This document shows, in pieces, positions 25,798-35,312 of a DNA stretch of 64,000 nt (positions within the stretch are counted from its first letter, which is position 1; each line of letters opens with the position of its first letter). This stretch comes from Mesobacterium pallidum. GTDB lineage: Bacteria; Pseudomonadota; Alphaproteobacteria; Rhodobacterales; Rhodobacteraceae. The notes beneath the pieces are model-generated. The model was not told the DNA's origin, made no database searches, and saw only the letters and a list, made by a program, of their open reading frames with translations. Where the stretch lies: positions 1 to 64,000 of the forward strand of contig NZ_JAIMID010000009.1 in assembly GCF_019966535.1 (NCBI RefSeq). The letters are read 5' to 3'. The translations under genes and the position numbers were made by a program.

Positions 25798-26121
25798 TCA
25801 GATCGAAAAGGACGTGCCGCAGCCGCAGCTCGACGTGGCATTCGGGTTCTCGATCACGAAGCGCGCGCCGATCAGCTCGTCGGAAAAGTCGATCACCGCG
25901 GCCGCAAGAAAGGGAAGGGAGACGCTGTCGACCACCACCTTCTCGCCCTTGCCCTCGAGCACGAGGTCATCGTCGGCCACGTCATCCAGCTTGATCTCGT
26001 ACTGGAATCCCGAGCAGCCGCCGCCCTCGACCGCGACGCGCAGGGCCTTGCCCTCGCTGCTCGCACCGATCTCGGAAAGCCGGTCGAATGCCCGGTCTGT
26101 CACTTTGGGGGGGAGTTGCAT
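25798..26121 (-). CDS. IscA/ErpA-type Fe-S carrier protein
   Basis: 107 residues of the HesB/IscA (A-type carrier) family. The three conserved cysteines are visible: [11 protein letters not shown] and the C-terminal [12 protein letters not shown]-type carriers hand [2Fe-2S] or [4Fe-4S] clusters to apo-enzymes. The group closest by look is ErpA. Start at 26121 with AGGAG about 8 bases upstream. It is divergent from dgt with 84 bases between them. Confidence 0.92.
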   Translation of the reverse strand: MQLPPKVTDRAFDRLSEIGASSEGKALRVAVEGGGCSGFQYEIKLDDVADDDLVLEGKGEKVVVDSVSLPFLAAAVIDFSDELIGARFVIENPNATSSCGCGTSFSI

Positions 26122-26205
26122 GGTCGCATTCTCCTGCAAGCGGTTCCTGTTCTTCGCAATTCCTCATATATGGGGCCTCGGGACAGGCGACAAGAGAGGC
26201 AATCC

Positions 26206-27369
26206 ATGCGCGCGCCCTATGCATCGGACCCCGCGCAGGCGCGCGGGCGGCTCATTCCGGAAGAGGAAAGCGTGTTTCGCTCGTGTTTCCAACGCGATCG
26301 GGACAGGATCATCCATGCCTCGTCCTTCCGGCGGCTGAAACACAAGACCCAGGTCTTCGTCGAACACGAGGGTGATTATTTCCGCACACGTCTCACGCAT
26401 TCGATCGAGGTGGCGCAGGTGGCCCGCACGATCTGTGGCGCGCTGGACCTCAACCCCGAGCTGACCGAGGCGGTCGCGCTGGCCCATGACCTGGGCCACC
26501 CGCCCTTCGGCCATACCGGAGAGGATGCGCTGGCCGAGCTGATGGCGCCCTATGGCGGGTTCGATCACAACGCCCAGGCGATCCGCATCGTGACCTCGCT
26601 CGAACGGCATTACGCCGAGTTCGACGGGTTGAACCTCACCTGGGAAACCCTTGAAGGGATTGCGAAACATAACGGCCCCGTTACGGGGGACATCCCCTGG
26701 GCGCTGGCGCAATACAACGCCCGCCACGACCTGGAACTGCACACCCATGCCAGTGCCGAGGCGCAGGTCGCCGCGCTCTCGGACGACATCGCCTACAACA
26801 ACCACGACCTGCACGACGGGCTCAGGGCCGAGCTTTTCAGCACCGACGACCTGGCCGAGATGCCGATCCTCGCCGATTGCTTCATCGAGGTGGACCGCAA
26901 GTATCCCGGCCTCAACTACTACCGCCGCCGTCACGAGGCGCTGCGCCGCTTTTTCGGCATCCTGGTCGAGGACGTGATCGACAATGCCCGGCGCACGCTG
27001 AACGAGGTTCAGCCGCAATCCGTGACGGACATCCGCCATGCGGGCCGCATGATGATCTACTTCAGCCCGGCGCTGTGGGAGGATCTCAAGGTCATCCGCA
27101 AGTTCCTGTTCCACCGCATGTATCGCGCGCCTTCGGTGGTCGAAATGCGCAAGCAGGTCACCCAGGTGGTACGCGAGCTGTTCCCGATGTTCATGGAGCA
27201 TACGGACCTGCTGCCCAAGCAATGGCGCAAGGACGTGGCCGAGGCGACGACCGAGGTGCAGATGGCGCGGATCGTCAGCGACTACATCTCTGGCATGACA
27301 GACCGCTTCGCGCTGCAGGAACATGAGCGCATGATCCTGAAGGGGGACAAGACGGCCTCGACCGCCTGA
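26206..27369 (+). CDS. dgt: Deoxyguanosinetriphosphate triphosphohydrolase-like protein
   Basis: 387 residues of the HD superfamily. The HD metal site is built from RTRLTHSIEVAQVAR and VALAHDLGHPPFGHTGEDAL, with the later SDDIAYNNHDLHDGL segment supplying the last Asp ligand. It begins with the dNTPase N-terminus RDRDRIIHASSFRRLKHKTQ. It hydrolyses dNTPs to nucleosides and triphosphate and helps control dNTP pools. The length and motifs fit the alphaproteobacterial dgt type 2 proteins. It is followed by a 197-base gap holding a half copy of the inverted repeat seen at 43487. Confidence 0.93.
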   Translation: MRAPYASDPAQARGRLIPEEESVFRSCFQRDRDRIIHASSFRRLKHKTQVFVEHEGDYFRTRLTHSIEVAQVARTICGALDLNPELTEAVALAHDLGHPPFGHTGEDALAELMAPYGGFDHNAQAIRIVTSLERHYAEFDGLNLTWETLEGIAKHNGPVTGDIPWALAQYNARHDLELHTHASAEAQVAALSDDIAYNNHDLHDGLRAELFSTDDLAEMPILADCFIEVDRKYPGLNYYRRRHEALRRFFGILVEDVIDNARRTLNEVQPQSVTDIRHAGRMMIYFSPALWEDLKVIRKFLFHRMYRAPSVVEMRKQVTQVVRELFPMFMEHTDLLPKQWRKDVAEATTEVQMARIVSDYISGMTDRFALQEHERMILKGDKTASTA

Positions 27370-27566
27370 CCCTTTCATTATTCCAAAAATACTCACGCGG
27401 GCGGCGCCACCGGCGCTGCCCTCGGGGCATGGGCGCCGGTCGGGAATACCTGACTTGGCGTCACCCTGCGCAAGGGGCACACTACCTTTGCGCGGGCACG
27501 GGGCGGGTATGTCGCCCGCAGGTCGTGATGCCGCCCGATTGAGGGACCCGAGACGGGGGATAGGAC

Positions 27567-27989
27567 ATGGATGAAATTGCAAGTCTTCTCAAGGAACTGG
27601 GCGCGGTGATTGGCGGGTTGGTCGCGATCATCACCGCGATCAAGGGATTGCTCGACGCCACCAAGGTGCGCCGCGCGCGCCGCGACGGCGGACCCGAGGC
27701 CGAGGCCGCGACGCTGGCCCAGGTCTCGCATGACGTGGCGCGGGGCAGCACGCCGGCCCGGGTCAAGTTCCGCCCCTCGGCCGGGCGGTTGACGCTGCGG
27801 ATGATCCTGATGGTCGGTCTCAGCATCGCCGTCATCGTCGGAGGGCTGGTCTACGAGGAAAGCTACGGCTTCATGTCCGACGGCATGGCCTATGTGCTGG
27901 TCGGCCTCGCGGGCCTCTTCCTCTTCGTCGCCTTCGTCTGCTTCATGCGGCTCACGTATCGCGGGTTGCTCGTCGTTCTCGTCCGATAA
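27567..27989 (+). CDS. Small membrane protein of unknown function
   Basis: 140 residues. An amphipathic or membrane N-terminus (ELGAVIGGLVAIITAIKGLL, about 10-29), a basic linker, and two strong C-terminal helices (about 78-96 and 107-128). I recognise no family. It lies 77 bases upstream of argS on the same strand. GGGGGATAGGAC precedes the ATG. Confidence 0.7.
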   Translation: MDEIASLLKELGAVIGGLVAIITAIKGLLDATKVRRARRDGGPEAEAATLAQVSHDVARGSTPARVKFRPSAGRLTLRMILMVGLSIAVIVGGLVYEESYGFMSDGMAYVLVGLAGLFLFVAFVCFMRLTYRGLLVVLVR

Positions 27990-28066
27990 GGCCCTGTGCG
28001 GCCTTGGTCCATTGACCTGCCCGCCTGCGGTGGTAAACCGCGCAGGATATCTGAAGGACAGGACCG

Positions 28067-29812
28067 ATGAACCTCTTTGCCGAGATCCGCGCGACCGTGA
28101 TCGCCGCACTCGAAGCCATGACCGCCGAGGGCGTGCTGCCCGAGGGGCTCGACTTTGCCAACGTGGCGGTCGAGCCGCCGCGCGATGCGGCCCATGGCGA
28201 CATGGCAACCAACGCGGCCATGGTGCTGGCCAAGCCCGCCGGCATGAAGCCCCGCGACATCGCCGACATCCTGTCGGGCAAGCTGGCCGAGGATGACCGG
28301 ATCACCGAGGCAAGCGTCGCCGGTCCCGGCTTCCTGAACATGCGGCTGGCGCCCTCGATCTGGCAGGGGGTGGTCAAGGCCGCGCTGATCGGCGGGCCGG
28401 ACTACGGCCGGTCCGAGATGGGCAAGGGGCAGAAGGTCAACGTCGAATACGTCTCGGCCAACCCCACGGGGCCCATGCACGTCGGCCATGCCCGCGGCGC
28501 GATCGTGGGCGACGCCATGGCCAGCCTGCTGGATTACGCCGGCTATGACGTGACGCGCGAGTATTACATCAACGATGGCGGCGCGCAGGTCGATGTGCTC
28601 GCCCGGTCGGTCTACCTGCGGTATCTCGAGGCGCATGGCCGCGAGGTCGAATTCGCCGACGGCACCTATCCCGGCGACTACCTCGTCGAGGTCGGTCAAA
28701 AGCTGATGGACAAGGTGGGCGACGCCTATGTGGACGAGCCGGAAGAGGTCTGGCTGGCCGAAGTCCGCGAATTCGCCACCGACGCCATGATGGAGCTGAT
28801 CCGCGAAGACCTTGCGGCGCTTGGCGTCCACATGGACCATTTCTTCAGCGAGAAAAGCCTGTATGGCACCGGAAAGATCGAGGCTGCGATCGACGCGCTC
28901 CGCGCCAAGGGCCTGATCTACCGTGGCGTGCTCGAGCCGCCCAAGGGCAAGACCCCCGAGGATTGGGAGCCGCGTGAGCAGACGCTGTTCAAGTCGACCG
29001 AACATGGCGACGACGTGGACCGGCCGATCATGAAATCGGACGGCGCCTGGACCTATTTCGCGCCCGATATCGCCTATCACTACGACAAGGTGACCCGCGG
29101 CTACGACCTGCTGATCGACATCTTCGGCGCCGATCACGGCGGCTATGTCAAGCGGATGAAGGCGGCGGTGTCGGCCCTGTCGGACGGCCGCGTGCCGCTC
29201 GACATCAAGCTGATCCAGTTGGTGAAACTCTACAAGAACGGCGAGCCGTTCAAGATGTCCAAGCGGGCAGGGACCTTTGTGACCCTGCGCGACGTGGTGG
29301 ACATGGTGGGCGCTGACGTGGCCCGGTTCCACATGCTGATGCGCAAGAACGACGCGCCGCTGGATTTCGATTTCGACAAGGTGACCGAACAGTCCAAGGA
29401 CAACCCGGTCTACTACGTGCAATATGCCCATGCGCGCGTCTGCTCGGTGCTGCGCAAGGCGGTGGATGCCGGGATCGCCATCGACGACGCCACGCTCAGC
29501 GCCACCGACTTGACGGGTCTGACCCATGCCGGAGAGCTGGAGCTGGCGAAAAAGATCGCAGAATGGCCGCGCCTGGTCGAGATCGCGGCGCGCGGGAACG
29601 AACCGCACCGCGTGGCCTTCTACCTTTACGAGCTGGCCTCGGACCTCAACACGCAATGGAGCCGGGGCAAGGACGACGCGTCTCTGCGCTTCCTGCAAGA
29701 GGACGACCCGGCCACCAGCCAAGCGAAAATCGCCCTTGCGCGGGCCACGGCCATTGTCATTTCGGCCGGTCTTGGTATCTTGGGTGTGACACCTGCGGAA
29801 GAATTGCGCTGA
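28067..29812 (+). CDS. argS: Arginyl-tRNA synthetase
   Basis: 581 residues, a class I synthetase. Add_1 N-terminal domain, HIGH-equivalent HVGHARGAI after SANPTGPM, and the KMSK motif [10 protein letters not shown]. The C-terminal DALR anticodon-binding domain ends [17 protein letters not shown]. It charges tRNA-Arg. The length is normal. AAGGACAGGA precedes the ATG. Confidence 0.97.
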   Translation: MNLFAEIRATVIAALEAMTAEGVLPEGLDFANVAVEPPRDAAHGDMATNAAMVLAKPAGMKPRDIADILSGKLAEDDRITEASVAGPGFLNMRLAPSIWQGVVKAALIGGPDYGRSEMGKGQKVNVEYVSANPTGPMHVGHARGAIVGDAMASLLDYAGYDVTREYYINDGGAQVDVLARSVYLRYLEAHGREVEFADGTYPGDYLVEVGQKLMDKVGDAYVDEPEEVWLAEVREFATDAMMELIREDLAALGVHMDHFFSEKSLYGTGKIEAAIDALRAKGLIYRGVLEPPKGKTPEDWEPREQTLFKSTEHGDDVDRPIMKSDGAWTYFAPDIAYHYDKVTRGYDLLIDIFGADHGGYVKRMKAAVSALSDGRVPLDIKLIQLVKLYKNGEPFKMSKRAGTFVTLRDVVDMVGADVARFHMLMRKNDAPLDFDFDKVTEQSKDNPVYYVQYAHARVCSVLRKAVDAGIAIDDATLSATDLTGLTHAGELELAKKIAEWPRLVEIAARGNEPHRVAFYLYELASDLNTQWSRGKDDASLRFLQEDDPATSQAKIALARATAIVISAGLGILGVTPAEELR

Positions 29813-29822
29813 CAAAACAAGG

Positions 29823-29855
29823 CGCGCCCGGGAGTCGACAGGCAAGCCGGGCGCG
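29823..29855 (+). terminator. GC-rich hairpin between argS and the SPOR gene
   Basis: CGCGCCCGG (29823-29831) pairs with CCGGGCGCG (29847-29855) over a 15-base loop, 11 bases after the argS stop. No T-run follows, so it may be an attenuator or mRNA stem rather than a full terminator. Confidence 0.4.
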
Positions 29856-29885
29856 TAACACTCGCCCGGAGACATGAGGCGAGAC

Positions 29886-30983
29886 ATGGCAGATTTCCCG
29901 ATGGGCTCGACCGGGCAGGCGGGCCACTACGGCTATTCCGACACCGAAGAACCCGCGGCGCCGCTGGGCGCGCGCGTGGGCACGATGGCGAACTGGGCCG
30001 GGGCCGTCGTGTCGCTGGCGCTGATCGCCGGCGTGGGCGTCTGGGGCTACAAGCTGCTGATGCGGGACGTGACCGGCATCCCCGTGGTCCGGGCGGCCGA
30101 GGGCCCGATGCGCATCGCCCCCAAGGACCCGGGCGGCCGCCGTGCCGAACACCAGGGCCTTGCCGTCAATTCCGTTGCCGGTAGCGGCGCGGCCGAGCCG
30201 CCGGCCGACCGTCTGGTGCTGGCCCCGCAGGGCATCGGCCTCACCGACGAGGACCAGCCCCTGCGCCCTGCGGCGCTCTTGCCTGCGCCCGCGCCCGAGG
30301 CCCCGACCGTGCAAGACGCCCCCGTCATCGCCCAGACCGGCGCCGAGGCTGGCGAGCCGGGCGTGATGAACGAGGTTCAGAGGGCCTCGCTCCTGGCGCT
30401 TGCCGACCAGATCGCCGCCGCGAATGCCCCGCTTTCGCCGCTTGCCCCCGCATCGCAAAGCGCGACGGTCGAGGCCCCCATGCCAGAGGCCGAAAGCGAC
30501 ACCGCCGCCGACACCACCGAGGCCCCGAACGACGATCCGCTCGCCCGCGCCGTGGCCGAGGCGGTGGCTTCGGACGTGGTGGCCGAAGTGGTGCTGCCGC
30601 GCGAAGGGCTGTGGAAATCACCGCGTCCCAGCAAGCGGCCGGCGGGGCTGCAGACCGCCTCGCTTGGGCCTGTCACCGTGGCGCCCGAAGCAGCGGCCGG
30701 CCCGCGTGAGCTGGATCTTGCCGACATCCCCGTCGGCACGCGGCTGGCGCAGCTGGGGGCCTTCGACAGCCCGGAAACCGCTCGCGAGGAATGGGACCGG
30801 CTGGTGCAGAAGTTCGATGTCTACATGGAGGGCAAGGACCGCGTGATCGAAAAGGCGTCATCCGGCGGGCGCACCTTCTACCGGCTGCGCGCCCATGGGT
30901 TCGACGATCTCGCCGACGCCCGCCGCTTCTGTTCCGCCTTCGTCGCGGAACGTGCCGATTGCATCCCGGTCGTGAAAAAGTAA
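29886..30983 (+). CDS. SPOR-domain membrane protein
   Basis: 365 residues from ATG 29886 (an ATG at 29874 is an alternative). One transmembrane helix (VVSLALIAGVGVWGYKLLM, about 40-58), a long Ala/Pro/Glu-rich periplasmic linker, and a C-terminal SPOR domain: GTRLAQLGAFDSPETAREEW through TFYRLRAHGF to CIPVVKK. SPOR domains bind denuded septal peptidoglycan, so a role in cell division or envelope remodelling is likely. Its neighbours argS and nagZ, the latter recycling peptidoglycan, fit a conserved cluster. Confidence 0.88.
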   Translation: MADFPMGSTGQAGHYGYSDTEEPAAPLGARVGTMANWAGAVVSLALIAGVGVWGYKLLMRDVTGIPVVRAAEGPMRIAPKDPGGRRAEHQGLAVNSVAGSGAAEPPADRLVLAPQGIGLTDEDQPLRPAALLPAPAPEAPTVQDAPVIAQTGAEAGEPGVMNEVQRASLLALADQIAAANAPLSPLAPASQSATVEAPMPEAESDTAADTTEAPNDDPLARAVAEAVASDVVAEVVLPREGLWKSPRPSKRPAGLQTASLGPVTVAPEAAAGPRELDLADIPVGTRLAQLGAFDSPETAREEWDRLVQKFDVYMEGKDRVIEKASSGGRTFYRLRAHGFDDLADARRFCSAFVAERADCIPVVKK

Positions 30984-31015
30984 AACGGTCGCACCCTAAC
31001 CAGGAGTCCGACCGG

Positions 31016-32017
31016 ATGCCTTCCGCATGTATCTTCGATCCCGAGGGGCTGCGCCTCAACGCCTCCGAACGCGCGCTGTACCGTGACCTCGACCCCTGGG
31101 GGTTCATCCTGTTCGCGCGCAATATCGACAGCCCCGATCAGGTCCATGCCCTGACCTCCGAGCTGCGCGAGGTGGTCGGGCGCGACGCGGTGATCACCGT
31201 GGACCAGGAAGGAGGGCGGGTGCAGCGCCTGCGCGCGCCGCATTGGCGCGAATGGACCCCGCCGCTGGATTTCGTGCGCACCGCCGGCGAGAACGCCGTT
31301 CGGGCGATGGAGATCCGCTATCGCCTGATCGCGGCCGAGTTGCGGGCCGTCGGCATCGACAGCAATTGTGCACCCACGGCCGACCTTCTGCGCCCCGAGA
31401 CCCATGAATTTCTGCAAAACCGCACCTATGGCAAGCGCGTCGGCATCGTGACCGAACGGGCCGCCGCCGCCGCGCGCGGGATGCTCGAGGGTGGCGTGCT
31501 GCCGGTGCTGAAGCACATCCCCGGCCATGGCCGCGCCACGCAGGACAGCCACAAGTCGCTGCCGCGGGTCCGCGCCGCGCTGGAACAGCTCGACCGCAGC
31601 GATTTCGCGCCTTTTGCGGCGCTGGCAGAGCTGCCGATGGGCATGACCGCCCATATCGTCTTTGAAGAGGTCGACGACCGCCCGGCCACGATTTCGCCCG
31701 CCATGATCCGCATCATCCGCGAGCGCATCGGCTTCGACGGCCTCTTGATGACCGACGACCTGCGGATGGAGGCGCTTAGCGGATGCCCCGCCGGCCGGGC
31801 CGAGGCGGCGATCGCCGCCGGTTGCGATCTTGCGCTGTATTGCAACGGCTCGCTGGGCGACAAGGCGCAGGTGGCGACGGCCGCCGGCGCCATGACCGAG
31901 GCGGCGATGCGCCGCGCCAAGGCCGCGCTTGCCATGCGCCGGGACCCTGCCGCGCTTGACATTCCGGCGCTGGAAACGGAACTTGATGCGCTCATGGCAG
32001 AGCGCGTCGATGGCTGA
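31016..32017 (+). CDS. nagZ: Beta-N-acetylhexosaminidase
   Basis: 333 residues, glycoside hydrolase family 3. Visible hallmarks are DQEGGRVQRLR near residue 64, KHIPGHGRATQDSHKSLP (the GH3 His/Asp loop) and GLLMTDDLRMEAL carrying the catalytic nucleophile Asp. NagZ removes GlcNAc from anhydro-muropeptides in cytoplasmic peptidoglycan recycling. AGGAG lies 8 bases upstream of the start. Its 3' end overlaps scpA by 8 bases, giving the nagZ-scpA-scpB operon. Confidence 0.95.
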   Translation: MPSACIFDPEGLRLNASERALYRDLDPWGFILFARNIDSPDQVHALTSELREVVGRDAVITVDQEGGRVQRLRAPHWREWTPPLDFVRTAGENAVRAMEIRYRLIAAELRAVGIDSNCAPTADLLRPETHEFLQNRTYGKRVGIVTERAAAAARGMLEGGVLPVLKHIPGHGRATQDSHKSLPRVRAALEQLDRSDFAPFAALAELPMGMTAHIVFEEVDDRPATISPAMIRIIRERIGFDGLLMTDDLRMEALSGCPAGRAEAAIAAGCDLALYCNGSLGDKAQVATAAGAMTEAAMRRAKAALAMRRDPAALDIPALETELDALMAERVDG

Positions 32018-32804
32018 TCTATTCGAGGAAGACAAGCGCAACGCGGTCGAGGAACGCCTTGCCGCCGAGGCGCTGATCGTCGACGTCGACGGGTTCGAAG
32101 GCCCGCTTGACGTGCTGCTGATGCTGTCGCGCACGCAGAAGGTGGACCTGCGCAAGATCTCTGTCCTGCACCTGGCCGAGCAATACCTGTCCTTCGTCGA
32201 AAAGGCCAAGACGCTGCGGATCGAGCTGGCGGCCGATTACCTTGTCATGGCCGCCTGGCTGGCGTTTCTCAAGTCGCGCCTGCTGCTGCCCCCCGACCCC
32301 GAGGAAGAGGGTCCGTCGGGCGAGGAACTGGCGGCACACCTGGCCTTCCAGCTTGAACGCCTGCAAGCCATGCGCGATGCCGCCGCGCAGTTGATGGCGC
32401 GCGACCAGATGGGCCGCGACTTCTTTGCCCGCGGCCTGCCCGAGGACGTGACCCGCGTGCGCAAGGTGACCTGGTCGGCGACGTTGCTGGACCTTATGCA
32501 GGCCTATGCCCGCATCCGCACCAAGGATGAATTCCGGCCCTTCGTGCTCGACCGCGACAATGTCTTCACGATGGAGCAGGCGCTGGAGCGAATGCGCAAG
32601 ATGGTGGGGTTCGCCGGCACCTGGACCGACTTGGTCAGCTACCTGCCGCAGGGCTGGGAAAAGGACCCGGTCCGCCGCCGCTCGGCCACGGCGGCGACCT
32701 TTGCCGCCTCGCTCGAGCTGGCCAAGGAAGGCAAGGTCGAGATCCGCCAGTCCGACACATTCGCGCCGATCCAGCTGCGCCGGAGGGAGAGAGGCCATGA
32801 GTGA
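32010..32804 (+). CDS. scpA: Segregation and condensation protein A
   Basis: 264 residues. The N-terminal VDGFEGPLDVLLMLSRTQKV and DLRKISVLHLAEQYL match the ScpA kleisin start; LAADYLVMAAWLAFLKSRLL is also diagnostic. It forms the Smc-ScpA-ScpB condensin with ScpB encoded next and Smc elsewhere. The gene overlaps nagZ by 8 bases and scpB by 8 bases, so all three are translationally linked. Confidence 0.95.
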   Translation: MADLFEEDKRNAVEERLAAEALIVDVDGFEGPLDVLLMLSRTQKVDLRKISVLHLAEQYLSFVEKAKTLRIELAADYLVMAAWLAFLKSRLLLPPDPEEEGPSGEELAAHLAFQLERLQAMRDAAAQLMARDQMGRDFFARGLPEDVTRVRKVTWSATLLDLMQAYARIRTKDEFRPFVLDRDNVFTMEQALERMRKMVGFAGTWTDLVSYLPQGWEKDPVRRRSATAATFAASLELAKEGKVEIRQSDTFAPIQLRRRERGHE

Positions 32805-33459
32805 CGCGCCCGAGAACCAGACCCGCGGGGACAGCCTGTTTGCCGCGCCGCCCATGGGCGAGCAGGAGCGCATGGTCGAGGCGATCCTGTTTGCCAGCGC
32901 CGAGCCGGTGACGGTGGCCGAGCTGAACGACCGCATGCCCCATGGCTGCGACGCGGCAGAGGCGCTGGTCTACCTGCGCAAGCGCTACGAGGGGCGCGGC
33001 GTGCACATCGTGCGCGTGGGCGATGCCTGGGCGATCCGCACCGCCGCCGACCTGGGCTACCTGATGCAGAAGGAAACCGTCGAGACGCGCAAGCTGAGCC
33101 GCGCCGCGATCGAGACCCTGGCGATCATCGCCTATCACCAGCCCGTCACCCGCGCCGAGATCGAAGAGATCCGCGGCGTCAGCGTCAGCCGGGGCACTGT
33201 GGACCAGCTGCTCGAGATGGAGTGGATCCGGTTCGGCCGCCGCCGCATGACGCCTGGCCGGCCGGTGACCTTCGTGGTGACGCCGGCCTTCCTTGACCAT
33301 TTCGGGCTGGAAAATGCCCGCGACTTGCCGGGCCTGAAAGAGTTGCGCGCCGCCGGTCTGCTGGAATCGCGGCCCATGGACGGGCTGCCGCTGGGCGGCG
33401 CCCAGGACGAGGACGACGACGAGGTGATCGAAGGGCAAAGCGAGCTTTTCGAGGATTGA
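32797..33459 (+). CDS. scpB: Segregation and condensation protein B
   Basis: 220 residues. The double winged-helix ScpB features are present: MVEAILFASAEPVTVAEL, LSRAAIETLAIIAYHQPVTR and EIEEIRGVSVSRGTVDQLLE. It ends in an acidic tail (EDEDDDE...). Partner of ScpA in chromosome condensation. Overlaps scpA by 8 bases. Confidence 0.95.
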   Translation: MSDAPENQTRGDSLFAAPPMGEQERMVEAILFASAEPVTVAELNDRMPHGCDAAEALVYLRKRYEGRGVHIVRVGDAWAIRTAADLGYLMQKETVETRKLSRAAIETLAIIAYHQPVTRAEIEEIRGVSVSRGTVDQLLEMEWIRFGRRRMTPGRPVTFVVTPAFLDHFGLENARDLPGLKELRAAGLLESRPMDGLPLGGAQDEDDDEVIEGQSELFED

Positions 33460-33461
33460 AG

Positions 33462-33470
33462 TGTGGATAA
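33462..33470. promoter_or_regulatory. DnaA box (perfect)
   Basis: TGTGGATAA, the same 9-mer and orientation as at 23136, three bases after the scpB stop and 62 bases before a CtrA box. Confidence 0.5.
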
Positions 33471-33531
33471 AGCGCCTTGGTCCGCGAGACTTCGCCGGTC
33501 GCTGCGCGCCGGCGACGGATCGGGCGTCGCA

Positions 33532-33547
33532 TTAACACTTTCTTAAC
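33532..33547. promoter_or_regulatory. CtrA-binding box
   Basis: TTAACACTTTCTTAAC matches TTAA-N7-TTAAC exactly and ends 58 bases before the diguanylate cyclase start, a normal promoter position. Binding is inferred from the motif. Confidence 0.72.
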
Positions 33548-33605
33548 GAAATTCCCGAAAACGTTTACGATCTTGACCATAACGGAAACTTTTTTCAGGA
33601 TCGGC

Positions 33606-35006
33606 ATGTCGGAAAGATTGTTGAACAACGGGACCAGCATTGTATCGGTGCCCGGCGATGCCGCGGGCCAGACCCGCCTGCTGCTCGAGCGGGTGGTGCG
33701 GCTGCGACACGTCCTTCTTATCATCGCCTTCGGCGCCTGGGTGGTCATGATGATGGATCACCTGGTGCCCCCTTGGGTGATCGGTGCGGACGGGGTGGCC
33801 CGTCCGCTCACTAACCCGCTGACGTTGGCCTGCGTCGCCCTTGCGCTCGGGGCCAGCGCCATGGTTCGACCCAACCGCACGGCCGAGCCGGTGGAGCTGA
33901 TCCTCTGGCTCTGCGTCACCGCCATGGCGGCCCTGTTCCCGGTGTCGCCGGCGCTTGCGACGTACATGTTTCCCGCCCATGTCAGCGGTGCGACCTGTGC
34001 AAATACCGCGCTGGTCATGCTCTGCCTCGGCTGCGCCCGGCTTTGTGGTGGGCGGCTGCCGCCGCTGGCGCTGTTCGCCGCCTTGCTTGCATCGCTGCTC
34101 AGCTCGGCCGGGCTGGTCAGCCACCTGCTGCACCTCGACCTGATCTTCCGGCAATCGTCAGAGGCGACGATGGTGGCGCTGCTGGCGCTGTCGCTGGTCT
34201 CCTTGCTCGGGCATTTCCGCAAGCACCTGGTCTGGAGCCTCGTGACCCGGGGCCAGTCGGGCCGGTTCCTGCGCCTGAGCATGCTCGCCTGGGGCGTGCT
34301 GGCCCTGCTGGTGCCGGCGATGTTGAGCACCGGCATTGTCCCCATGGCACTGCTGCCGGCGGTCTACCTTGCGGTGATGGTGGCCTGGCTGGCGATCATC
34401 ATGCATTTCCACGCGCGCTACGCCAGGCTGCTGTGGCAGGTCACCCATGCCCAGGGCTTTACCCTGCGCGACCGCCTGACCGGCGCCTTCACCCGGGTCG
34501 CGGCGCAGCAGGCCTTTGCCGCGGCGCCCGATCATGTGGGCCTTGGCGTGGTGATGATCGACCTCGACGATTTCAAATCCGTCAACGACCGGTTCGGCCA
34601 TCCACGCGGCGATGCCGTGCTGATCGACACGGTGGCGGCGATGCGGCGCGAATTGCGGATTTCCGACCTGCTGGTGCGCTGGGGCGGGGACGAGTTCATC
34701 GCCATCCTGCAGATCGATTCGGTCACCGACCTGCTCGGCGTCGCCGACCGGCTGCGCGCAGCGGTCTCGACCGTCAGCCCCGACCCGGACGGATCGGGGC
34801 AGCTGATGGCCTCGGTCGGGGTGACCATGGCGCGTCCCGAGGTGGATCCGGAGCTGGACGCCTGGGTGGCCGAGGTGGACGCCGCGCTCTACGCGGCCAA
34901 GAACGCGGGCAAGAACCGTGTCTCGGTGGCCCCGTCGCTCAGGTCCGAGATGTTTGCCGCCCTGGTCGCGGCCGGGCAGGCCGACGCGACGCACGGCCCC
35001 CCCTGA
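33606..35006 (+). CDS. Membrane diguanylate cyclase (GGDEF)
   Basis: 466 residues. About seven to eight hydrophobic helices in the first 280 residues, unlike the named sensory domains I know, then a GGDEF domain: DRLTGAFTRVAAQQAF, VVMIDLDDFKSVNDRFGHPR, GDAVL, and LVRWGGDEFIAIL with an intact active-site GGDEF. RxxD (RISD) lies five residues before it, the product-inhibition I-site. It should make c-di-GMP in response to a membrane signal. No EAL domain is present. A CtrA box and a DnaA box precede it, so expression is probably CtrA-controlled. Confidence 0.92.
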   Translation: MSERLLNNGTSIVSVPGDAAGQTRLLLERVVRLRHVLLIIAFGAWVVMMMDHLVPPWVIGADGVARPLTNPLTLACVALALGASAMVRPNRTAEPVELILWLCVTAMAALFPVSPALATYMFPAHVSGATCANTALVMLCLGCARLCGGRLPPLALFAALLASLLSSAGLVSHLLHLDLIFRQSSEATMVALLALSLVSLLGHFRKHLVWSLVTRGQSGRFLRLSMLAWGVLALLVPAMLSTGIVPMALLPAVYLAVMVAWLAIIMHFHARYARLLWQVTHAQGFTLRDRLTGAFTRVAAQQAFAAAPDHVGLGVVMIDLDDFKSVNDRFGHPRGDAVLIDTVAAMRRELRISDLLVRWGGDEFIAILQIDSVTDLLGVADRLRAAVSTVSPDPDGSGQLMASVGVTMARPEVDPELDAWVAEVDAALYAAKNAGKNRVSVAPSLRSEMFAALVAAGQADATHGPP

Positions 35007-35054
35007 CTTTCGCGCAGGTCCTGCTAGAGTGATCGCGCAAGCAGGAGCCGGACG

Positions 35055-35309
35055 ATGAACGCGAACCAGATCATCAACATGATCGTCAAGATGTTCATGC
35101 GACGCGCGATCAATCGCGGCGTGAACTCGGGGATGAAAGCGCTGCAAAAGCGCGGCCAGGGCCAGGACGGCCCAGGTGACGGGCAGGGGCAAGGCCAGGG
35201 CCGGCGGCCCGGCGGGCAGGGTCCGAATGCCGAGCAGCGCCAGGCCCGCGAGGCGCGGCGCAAGGCCCGGATGGCCATGCGCGCGGCGCGGCGGATCGGG
35301 CGGATGTAG
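35055..35309 (+). CDS. Small basic Gln/Gly-rich protein
   Basis: 84 residues: MNANQIINMIVKMFMRRAIN, then a Gly/Gln-rich linker (GQGQDGPGDGQGQG-like) and an Arg/Ala-rich C-terminal helix. AGGAG lies 8 bases upstream of the ATG, which supports translation. I recognise no function. It is convergent with the dCTP deaminase gene. Confidence 0.65.
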   Translation: MNANQIINMIVKMFMRRAINRGVNSGMKALQKRGQGQDGPGDGQGQGQGRRPGGQGPNAEQRQAREARRKARMAMRAARRIGRM

Positions 35310-35312
35310 GCC

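Noticed and set aside
33532..33547. A gene transfer agent or flagellar cluster, as CtrA sites often precede those
   Set aside because: No capsid, portal, terminase or flagellar gene is present in the window; the site lies before a diguanylate cyclase only.
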